A stretch of DNA of 64,000 nucleotides. It comes from Coniella vitis (lineage: Eukaryota; Ascomycota; Sordariomycetes; Diaporthales; Schizoparmaceae). The DNA lies in contig WUJK01000008.1 in NCBI GenBank assembly GCA_011317545.1, positions 2,356,001 to 2,420,000 of the forward strand. The letters are read 5' to 3'. Made by a program: the position numbers and the translations under genes. Positions 55,689 to 64,000 of the stretch are shown piece by piece; position 1 is the stretch's first letter, and every line of letters starts with the position of its first letter. Below the pieces are notes generated by a model that saw only the letters and a program-made list of their open reading frames with translations, did not search any database and had not been told where the DNA came from.

Positions 55689-57566
55689 ATGCCTCCTCTA
55701 ACCAGTCTTCAAAAGGCCATTGTGCAAAGGTTCATGTCTGCGACTGGGGCCAATGAAAAGACAGCCCAGAAGGTAGGGCTTTCCCACTCTGCTCCGCGAG
55801 GGTGCAATCATGCATCGGGATGAGAGCGCGGTTTCGAAGTAACCCTAGTATAAGCCGCTAATTGCTGTTGTCGGAGATGAGAGATGGGGAGAAGACCTGG
55901 ACAACTCTTCTGCTGATCTCGGTGGCTAACATTTCGTTTCGCGAACAGTTCCTCAGAAATGCCAACTACAAGCTGGATGTGGCAGCAGACACGTGAGTCA
56001 ACTTTAGCTTTATTGAGGTCCTAGACATTTCTCTTTGTCCGCACTCTTGTTCCAACGGCAGACACATTCTTGGGGGCGCGGCGATTGGTGGACAGCCATT
56101 CTATCGCTGTGGCTGTTTGTGGACGGTAGCCTGGGGCTTTGCACTGTGAGCATGCAGCTCGGGCCATACACGCCTCGCCAGCTTTGCAAGGCCCAAATCA
56201 AGCGTATAGAGAGAAGGAGACTTCCAGGCAGTGCCGTGGAATTCCTCCAGCCTGCCAAAGTATGGCTTCCCGAGCAAGGGTTGGCTGCCTGGTCGTTGCC
56301 CAACCCCATGGCGATTGCACCTGCTTCGTTGAAGTGGTGCCTCCTGCTTCCAGAGGAAAGAGACAAGTGCTAGTGCCTTGTTCATTCCCCCTTCTCAGAA
56401 ACAATGCTGCACCAGTAGGAGCAACCATAGCAATCTTAGCAACACCAAGAGCAACCCTGCCCAACACAACCTCGTGATCCCCAAGACCCCGTCGACAGAC
56501 GAGTGCCAGCCAATCTCTTGGTCATTCACTCCCCCACAGTGCCAATGGCCAGAATCAAGCGAAAATGGGAGGTCCAAGGAGGCCGCAGTACCCAGCGGTA
56601 TGTGTTGCTGGCCCTTCCACCCTCCTTCCTCACCAGCCCTTGTCACCATCGCTACCATAGCCCACATTCAATGCTTCTGTTTTCTGCTTGCTATTGCTTT
56701 CATGGTCGTTACCACAACACACTGGCTTGCAGCGCTTTCTCTCCATCTCCCCTAGCAATGTCGGCCGGCCAGCATCTTCGTCACGTTCGTCACGCGTTTA
56801 AGAACCTGCAAGATCATTCAAGCCCTCGATCGTTTAAGAAGCTCGTACTGATCATTGGGGCACATCTAGGTATCTGAGTGCCACTACTTCCGACACTGGA
56901 CGCGTTGCCGCCATTGAAAAAGCCTACGATGACATGGTCACAACGTCTCGTGGCGATACCCGCGATGTTCTTTCCACAGAGACGACACTCGAATACCTGC
57001 AGCAGGACCTGGGTGTGAATGTCGAAAACGCCGAGATGTTCGTGGCTCTCGAGGTTGTCAAGGCGCCCGCCGTGGGCGAGATCACCCGTCAAGGCTTTGT
57101 CGACGGCTGGAAGGCTACGGATCTGAGCACCTTCACCAAAGCCGCTCAGAAACAGCACGTCCACGCCAATATTGCCCTCATGGCGTCCGACCCAGCCTAC
57201 TTCCGTAAAGTGTACCGTCATGCATTCATCGCTGGCAAAGAGTCGTCGCAAAAATCGCTCGCTCTTGATTATGCCAAGATCTACTGGGCCATCCTCTTCG
57301 CTGAGCCTGGCCGTCCTTGGAAGTCGGCGTCTCGCGACTGGGGCGCTCTATGGCTCGAATTTATTGAGGAAAAGCACACACACTCTGTGAGCAAGGATTT
57401 GTGGAACATGACACTTGAATTCGCCTACAAGACAATGGCAGACGAGAGCCTGGGTTTCTACAGCGCCGAAGATTCTTGGCCTGGCGTAGTGGATGACTTT
57501 GTGGTCTGGTACCGTTCGAAATACCCCCAGCAGACAGCCAATGAGGACAAGATGGATGAGAGCTAG
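55689..57566 (+). CDS. dcn1: Dcn1-type cullin neddylation co-E3
   Basis: Exons 55689-55772, 55949-55992 and 56870-57566 (274 aa, family-typical). The second intron (55993-56869) is 877 bases, very long for this kind of genome, but its ends GTGAGT and CTAG keep the frame. Dcn1 binds the Ubc12 E2 and the cullin WHB domain to promote Nedd8 transfer. Seen: an N-terminal UBA-like part (TSLQKAIVQRFMSATGAN, then FLRNANYKLDVAADTYL) formed by exons 1-3. A PONY domain follows, from about residue 70 to 262, with KDLWNMTLEFA, and DSWPGVVDDFVVWYRS near the end. Of the cullin-binding DAD patch known from yeast (Asp, Ala, Asp), the two aspartates are present in KDLW and VDDF. The alanine position before WP is Ser here. 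The C-terminal tail is short and acidic. Confidence 0.93.
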
Positions 57567-58698
57567 TGAGGCCAAATACGTAGCTCGGCGGAGCTATTCA
57601 CAAGCAATGAGTGTGCAGCAATCGACCATTAGACGATCATTGATGGGTGGACCACTTGGCTAAGGCTCTGTGTCATAACGGAGGGTTCAATCTCGGAGAT
57701 AAGAGTCGTTCGCTCTGTACTCAAGCGAAGGTGTGCTATGGTTTAAGTAAGCCACCAGTTTCTAGATTCGTCTTCGATACACCATTTCGTCATTTCAATG
57801 TTCACAATGCGTGATATTTATCAGATGTAATGAGGTACGGCTGATACGGTAGAGCGAGAATGTCAACAAACTTCTCGTATGCCAAGCACATGTGCTCTAC
57901 AACCGCGCCTATCTCGATGACTTGATTGTTGAGCTGCCAACGCTCTATGCCGTGGACATTTTCGAGTCAACTGCCATCGAGCCCCAGGCCGCCCAAGTGC
58001 ATCTGTCTTACTTGCCCAAAGTATCCAAGGAGAGAGAGCCTTAAAGCGGTAATTTGTCGTTCCCATACGGTAACGCATACGTCAACCGCCCCCTCCCCCC
58101 CGGGTAAAACTTCGACTTTCAAAGACTTGTAATGCAAATTTCGCCCTGCTGTCTCTTGCACATAACTCTCTCGTTGCGTTCTGGACGCTACGGTGCTCGT
58201 TTGCCCTTCCATGCACATTTCCTCCGGTTTCCACCATTTTCAAAAGTACTCGGATATGTACTACTTTACTCTGCCTCGTCTTGTCTCGATCTCACCAGCA
58301 TCACCTTTACCGAATCGCTGGCCCATACAAGATGTGGTTTCCTATACGTAAAATGGAATACACATTTTGGGTATCATGTACCCTAGATAGCTAGGTATTT
58401 TGAATCATCCTAATCAGTTGATATTACGTAATCTCAAGTACAGCCTTGTGATATAAACGCCTCGTCGCTGGTGTTGTTGTTGCTGCATCTCGTGATGTGT
58501 ATATGTATCATGGTTCTGTCCAGTCTCCCTTCTCCTTTCCTACGTTCTTCGTTCGTCGCCCCTCAGAAACGATTCGATAATAGACATGTAAGTGAGCTGT
58601 GCGTTTACACATTCCTCACTTCTCCCCTCTTCCTTTCTCTCACTCTTCTGTGGATGGATTTTGAAGTTTGTGGATGGGTGTGTGGATGGGTGTGTTTC
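57567..58698. other. Convergent spacer between dcn1 and mvp1
   Basis: The terminators of dcn1 (+) and mvp1 (-) are expected here. Apart from an orphan open frame at 57853-58044 (listed separately) it is AT-rich and shows no gene. Confidence 0.6.
57853..58044 (+). pseudogene. Orphan open frame without start codon, possible exon remnant
   Basis: Between stops at 57850-57852 and 58042-58044 there is an open frame of 63 codons with no ATG. Its second half uses mostly C/G-ending codons like the true genes around it. It reads, in part, LYNRAYLDDLIVELPTLYAV followed by DIFESTAIEPQAAQVHL, a plausible folded-protein sequence. It is not preceded by a clear acceptor joined to any exon I can name, and I do not recognise the family. 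It may be the tail of a decayed gene, a last exon of a gene I have missed, or chance. Confidence 0.3.
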
Positions 58699-61576
58699 TT
58701 AATCACCAAGAGGCATACCCTCGAGATTATCCAAGAGCTGGCGCCAATTATCAGCCAACATTTCCGAGTACTTGACGCGCTCCTGGGCCCAATCCTGGTT
58801 CCAGCGCGAGACGTGGTATTGTGTCGATTGGAAGGTGATAAGTTCATCGCGGATACACTCCTTGACGAAGACGGAGCGATTGTGTTGATTGACGATGGAT
58901 TCCTTATCCTGTAGAGGGTTCAACGTGGTGGGCAAGAGTTAGCATAGTCTAAAATCAGTGTGAAAACAAGAAAAAAATACAAAACACATGGCACGCACCT
59001 TGATAATAGCTTCCACAACTTTCTCAATCTCCCCTGGCTTCACCAGCCCTTCTGGCTTAGCTCGCAGGTTCGCCAGCTTCGTTTCATTGTTTTGGATGCG
59101 CTTTTCGAGGAATGGGATATTGTCCCTGTCGAGCCGCTCCCGGCGGTCAAACAAGTCGCGCATACTCACGAGCGCATCTCGCTGCCTCTTCAAATCCTCG
59201 AGCACGCCAGCATCCCACGCCCGCGCTTCATCTTCCAGGAGCGTTTGGCTCGTGCGCAAATGCTTACTCATGGCGATGAGGCCGTCGTTGAGCAAGGGGA
59301 CTTCGTTGGTGTCACTTGCGTAGGTATCCATCGTTGTCTCGGTCAGCGAGGTCAGGCTCATGGCGATGCGGGCGTGGTCAGCGGCGACGCCCTCGTTGCG
59401 CTTAACCAGACGATCCATGATGCTGCACACGCTGATGTAGAGCTCGGCGCTGCGCCGCACGCCGTTGCGCGTCTGCGAAAACAGGTCTTCTAGCTGTGGA
59501 GATAGGGAATCTTCGAGGTCTGGTGGCAAGGGCCGGCCGGTGAATTCGTCCTGCACGGTGAGGTTTGCTTGCTTGCGCCACACAGAGAGCTCGGTCGGCA
59601 CTGTGAGAAACATGATAACGAGTTGCTCCTGGCTCAAAACAGGATGCCGGGTGATGGCATTTAGGAATCTTGCGAGGCCGCGCCGGCGTTTCTCAATGAA
59701 GGCACCATCATTCGAAAGATGGTTGCCGTTGACTAAGATGATAAGTTAGTACAAAGCTAGACCAATGCAAGGAATAGTTGCCCAGACATACCGGCAACTC
59801 GTTTAGGCGGCAAAAGAGGCAATGCTCTAAACGGATACCTCTTGTGCAAGCAGTCCAACAACCATACAAAGTCGCTATATCTCCTAATGACCTTGCTTCC
59901 TCGTCTAATGCTGGCGACCTCGTAATTGTGGTGTTGAAACATGAACATGCCCTCCTTCTCCGGCATCAATGTCACGATAACATTCTCTTCTGGGGCGTTG
60001 CCTGTTCTACCGCTGCCTATTGTCCGACTAGCAGCAGCAGGCCGTGGCTCGCCAATGTTTCCACCGCCAAGGGACCCTCCGGGTGGACCAAATGGACTAG
60101 CACCAACATCGGGGTTACCCGCAGCAGGCACAAAGAACTCGCCGCCCCAAGCAGCGCCGGGCGACTGCGCAGGCGCAAACGAGGTCTGCCGTGCTGGCTC
60201 TGTAGCTGCGGCATCATCAGTCGTGGTTACGATATTTGTAGTGAAGGTAGAAGTCGTCCGTGCGGGTGGCGCGCTGGGACTATCGCGGTTTCCATTACTA
60301 GTGCCGTTGGCGCCCTGGCCAGTCGTATCGTCCACTTGCGCGTCGCCATTTGCGGGCTTTGGAGGTTCATTCGCGTGCTTGTGGTTTTTGTGTACATCTG
60401 GAGAGTTCCAGGGATCGTCTTGGTAGTCCATGGAGGGCTTTTGAAAGCTGGTGGGCGTTCTGGACATGTACGGTGCGATTTCTTTGCTTGGTGGAGTTAC
60501 GGGTCGCTGTGGTAGCTTGGCACCGAGATCGCTCGTGCTTGCGAAGACCTGCTCTGCAGAAGGTAGGTCTGTAATTCCGACGAGTTTGGGTTGCGGAAGG
60601 CCTGTGAAATTCCCACGTCGGCACAATTAGCTTCGAGAAAGATGGCCTCAGAAAAAGAAAGGATTGGGAGAGTGGGAAGTGCTTGGTGACGGTGTGTGAT
60701 GCAGGCACGTCAACAGTGGGACGAGGACCCGGAAACAAGACGTCAAACCGACATATCGCTCACAGGCCCACACCAGCTCTCTGTCAAGCCTGGGACGGAC
60801 ATGGCAATGAACGCCTGCTGGGCTACTTATTGGCCATTGACTGCCAACACAGCGCCGAAAGAACCGCTGCCTCCACTGCTAGAGTGGTTGGGCGCCGGGG
60901 GCCGCCCAGAAAGATAAGATAAAGGACGTGCAGCTCCTTCCATGCTGGGCTGCGCTTCGGGCGGTTGTATGTGCAAGTCACTGGATGGCATGGGATTGGG
61001 GAGTTGCTTCTTTTTTTTTAAAAAAAAAGGAGGAGAGAAAAAAGGAATATGGGCCGAGAGGACATAGCAGAGAAACTTACTCCTTCGCCGCTCATCAACG
61101 CTGTCTAGACTGACAGTCTCGCCCTCTTGGGCCAGGCCAACCAGCGCAAGCAGAACGTTGAACTCGTTGCGGCCCAGGACGGCCTCACTGCCGCCTGGCG
61201 CGATTATGTTCATGATTTTGGCTTGGCTATCAGCGTCTAGTCTGGCGGCCGCCAGTACTTGAGAGACGCCCGAGACCTGGATCTTGCCATTGCTACCATT
61301 ATCGCGGACCACGGTGTCAAACGCCCCAATGTAGCTGTCTGGAGTGTCGGCGGATGAGAGGAGGTGTTTGAGCAGGTCAGCGCGCGATTTCTGTCGGCGA
61401 GGAGCGGGCATGTCCCAAGGCGAGCTCTCATCTTGGAAGAGGGAGTTGGAGGCTGACTGGGTTTGCGAGGCAGTCATGGAGTCGTTATCCTCGTCGAAGA
61501 GGGATGCGCGCGATCGAGCAAAGGACGAGTGCATCGAGGGCGGCTCGTCCGGCGGCGAGTTGCCAAAGAGAGACAT
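58699..61576 (-). CDS. mvp1: Sorting nexin Mvp1 (SNX8-like, PX-BAR)
   Basis: Four exons on the minus strand: 61576-61081, 60601-59792, 59732-58999, 58908-58699 (749 aa). All introns are GT-AG and in phase; intron 1 is long (477 bases) and includes a T/A palindromic run at about 61010-61028. Mvp1 is an endosomal sorting nexin that binds PI3P and drives retrieval from endosomes toward the Golgi or plasma membrane. Seen: N-terminal MSLFGNSPPDEPPS and a helical SNX8-type region; a disordered Pro/Gly/Thr linker; a PX domain with the PI3P-binding basic stretch RRGSKVIRRYSDFVWLLD near residue 400 and the LPLLPPKR loop. A helical BAR region (about 500-740) follows, ending in WNQDWAQERVKYSEMLADNW. The upstream frame begins with a non-ATG codon, so the first Met at 61576 is taken as start. 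Confidence 0.95.
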
Positions 61577-62468
61577 GTTGCTTGTGCTCAAGGTTTTGCT
61601 GCTTAGTTTAGTAATTTGTAGATGAGCAGAGCAAGCCGATTAGGACTGCGAAAGAGGTGACCGTAGGCAAAAGTGTCCAAGGTCGTCTGGTAGGATTGAA
61701 TGGTCGCCGGATAAGGGTCGTGTAGAGGAGCGTAGAGAAAGCACGACGTAATCGCTTCGGAGCAATGCAATGCGATGCGGCAAGACAGACAGCAGCACCC
61801 ACCTGGATGTAGTGCGCGTCGCGACAAGACTGCTTACAAGCTCAACAGAGAGGCCAAAGCTAAGACGCAAGGAACGAGAAAGCAGATTCGAGCAAGTCAG
61901 GAAATCAATTGGGCAATAGGGTATTCATATTTAGCGGCCGCCCTTGGGAAATAAAAGTCGACTCGACTTGTGAAATTCATGCGAGGTGCGATCGGCAGCA
62001 GCGCGAGTGAAGCATGCAGTGGAGATCGTTGTTGCATTTCAGGCGCCGGAGCAGGGGTGGAGGGTGGGGGGACTTGGAGCTTGCGACCGCCTAGAATATG
62101 TACATGTATAGGCTGCTATGGTGCTCAGACTACCTCGGTGGCCAAAATGCGCGGTGACCGCGAACAAATGCCATACTGTGACACTCTGAACAGGGAACGG
62201 CCCACACTTTTAGCTGGTTACGTACGGCACAGCACAAACATAGCTCTTTTCAGTTTGTTGTGGCTAGCATTGTTGCGCATGCTGGGGCTGTTGTGTTCAG
62301 ACTGAAACTGCGACTGCCACTGAATACAATTTAGTTTTGCAACGCTTACAACACAATGAGCAAGATATCAATTTGACATGGTTTACATTTCCTTTTGCAT
62401 GGTGATGGAGGCATCCCGGACTTAAACACTGATAGGACAAGGTGACAAAGTTTTGCTGTATTATGAGA
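61577..62468. other. Spacer between the mvp1 start and the mrpl10 end
   Basis: Contains the mvp1 promoter (minus strand) and the 3' flank of the uL15m gene. No gene or repeat of note. Confidence 0.6.
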
Positions 62469-63528
62469 CTAACGAAGTGAGAAGAGCTTCTTGTCGCTCT
62501 GCTCCGCCGTCTTGGCCTTGACAACCTTCTTCTTGATTGTCTTGCTGGGCACTTGGAAGAATAAACTGGGCGACTCGCCCGGCTTAAGCTGGTGGCTCAA
62601 GTAACCTCTGTGAGCCGGATCGCGGTAGTACTCAATATGCCAACGGCCGACGGGGTCCGGCAGACGGTACAGATACGGCGCCGCGTTCAGCTTCTCCAGC
62701 GCTGGTTCAACGAACTCCTTGCCCAGCGGCAGCGGCGTGCTCGTGTTGACACTCTTGCCTGCAATCAACTTACGAATGGCGTCCTTCGTGTAGTAACGCG
62801 TGACAACTTTGCCACCAGCCGCCTCGATCGCCTCGATCGCCTTTGCAGAGGCCCGCGAAACGCAAATATCGATGGGTTGCTTGATGATGGCCTCGCCCTC
62901 CTGGGGCTTCTCGTAACGTCCGTGGGCGAGCAGCTTGATGCCGTCTGGAATACGCCCAATCAGCTTCGCTTTGATGAGCTCTTTGGGCGTAATCGGTTGG
63001 CTTGGATCGATGCGGCCTGCGTCAATCCACGCTTGCAGACGTGTGAGGTTGACGTGTGCTATGTTTTCCTTGCCACTATGCAAAAGCAGATTGTGTTAGC
63101 ATTCTGTGGCAACACCGAATCAAAGAAGCCCGCAATAGGCAGAAGCTGCACGAGGGAGAGACTTGCTGGTTTGTGAAGCCCATCCGCCCATGCTTGAAGA
63201 TCAACGGCGTCTGACCACCCTGGAACCAAGGCTTGACTTTTCCGTGTTGTCCCTGACCCTTGTGACCACGACCAGACGTCTTGCCGTATCCAGATGACGC
63301 ACCACGACCTTTTCGGATCCGCTTGTTGTAGGCACCCCGGTTGTCGCGCAGGTCGCTCAGAATCGAGGCGTGCCGTGTTTGCGACAGCGTTTTGGCTTGT
63401 GGTTTTTGATGTATGGAGAGGGCAGCAAAGAGCGACGTCAAAGGCGTCGCCGTCGCCGCATGCCCAGTCCGCTCAATCGACGTCTTGCAGCATCTTACGA
63501 TGTGCGATGCTGGTATTCTTGGTGGCAT
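62469..63528 (-). CDS. mrpl10: Mitochondrial large-subunit ribosomal protein uL15m (MrpL10), GC-AG intron
   Basis: Two exons on the minus strand: 63528-63167 and 63075-62469 (322 aa). The N-terminus is basic and hydroxylated with few acidic residues, as for a mitochondrial presequence. Then comes the uL15 core: GAYNKRIRKGRGASSGYGKT, GRGHKGQGQHGKVKPWFQGG, QTPLIFKHGRMGFTN, and in exon 2 HVNLTRLQAWIDAGRIDP with a C-terminal fungal extension. The intron donor is GCAAGT (63166-63161), a GC-AG intron with acceptor ATAG. Using it restores frame and gives GFTNH-GKENIAHVNL; the nearest GT (63162) would leave the frame broken. The protein sits in the mitochondrial 54S subunit. The start at 63528 (MPPRIPASH) was preferred over the upstream in-frame Met at 63711 because only the former gives a presequence-like N-terminus. 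Confidence 0.92.
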
Positions 63529-64000
63529 GATCGGTGCGTTGTGGGTTGTGGTGGGGAGTTCGTGGCCGCCGAGTCTTGGTTCAGCAAGCGCATGAGCTTC
63601 GTGAATTTTGAAGGTGCAACCCGCGATTTTGCCTGCCGCTGCGTATCTAATCGGAAACACCAGCAATCCCTGCCACCTATCGAAATGGGAATCACCACAA
63701 CTCGAGCCCAATATAAAAGAAGAATATGCCTAACATGATTTACTACAGTGTTGCTTTTTCATAGATATATAGGTTGTGCGGTTGTTATCCAGACAAGAGG
63801 CGTGAAGAAATTAAAATCCGTGACTTGAAATCGCCCGATACTTTCAGACCATATATGCCTTAACGATCACAATTCACGACCGGCGGGTGCATAGCAAACA
63901 GCACGCATTAACACAAGATCATCAATTCAGTCTACTTGAACACGCAGCTCCTAATCATGAGATGCCTATCCTTTTTCCATCTCCATAGCAAGCACGACCG
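63529..64000. other. Upstream flank of mrpl10 to the window edge
   Basis: Promoter region of the uL15m gene. The remaining ~270 bases show no gene or repeat. Confidence 0.6.

Noticed and set aside
57680..57700. GGTTCAATC, another T-loop-like string
   Set aside because: No matching stem, D-arm or anticodon arm around it.
63161..63162. GT donor (GTCTCT) for the uL15m intron
   Set aside because: It would leave the downstream exon out of frame; the GC donor four bases upstream restores both frame and conserved sequence.

Overview
The window looks like nuclear chromosomal DNA of a filamentous ascomycete (Pezizomycotina, most likely Sordariomycetes). The reasons are: protein genes with short GT-AG introns carrying CTAAC/CTGAC-type branch sequences; a palH pH-sensor gene, a CHS7 chaperone gene and a DUF3716-type protein; and long non-coding spacers rich in CT, CA, TTC and TCC microsatellites. 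I cannot name the genus from sequence alone. I found no rRNA, convincing tRNA, CRISPR array or intact transposon.

Layout, left to right. A non-coding lead (1-3762) precedes an Hmt1-type vacuolar half-ABC transporter (+, 3763-7071). This converges on a Lag1-type ceramide synthase (-, 9714-11259), which is followed by palH (-, 12696-15092). A 6.7-kb spacer leads to a Tea4/Bud14-type SH3 polarity factor (+, 21821-25500) that carries one in-frame TAG. Next come a small gene with an ENY2/Sus1-like pattern (+, 27350-28057) and the divergent pair cdc48 (-, 29796-32462) and CHS7 (+, 35132-36465). An 8.9-kb gene-poor, microsatellite-rich stretch follows, then a DUF3716-like protein (+, 45320-48304) and an apparently broken multi-pass membrane protein gene (+, 50926 to about 51686). 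The right end is dense housekeeping DNA: mitochondrial ribosomal bS6m (+), DCN1 (+), the sorting nexin MVP1 (-) and mitochondrial ribosomal uL15m (-).

There is no gene cluster in the metabolic sense. The genes serve separate core functions: vacuolar metal/thiol transport, sphingolipid synthesis, alkaline pH signalling, polar growth, chitin synthase export, AAA+ unfoldase activity, cullin neddylation, endosomal sorting and mitochondrial translation. Several fit hyphal tip growth and wall building (Tea4, Chs7, PalH, ceramide synthase), but they are not arranged as a unit.

Most unusual signals: (1) a 9-bp motif, TACTATGTA or its complement, present at least 24 times, always outside the coding exons I assign and often inside short dyads; (2) single in-frame stops in the tea4-like gene and in the membrane-protein gene; (3) a GC-AG intron in the uL15m gene, forced by reading frame; (4) an ENY2/Sus1-like small protein; (5) an orphan 63-codon open frame with gene-like codon use between DCN1 and MVP1.
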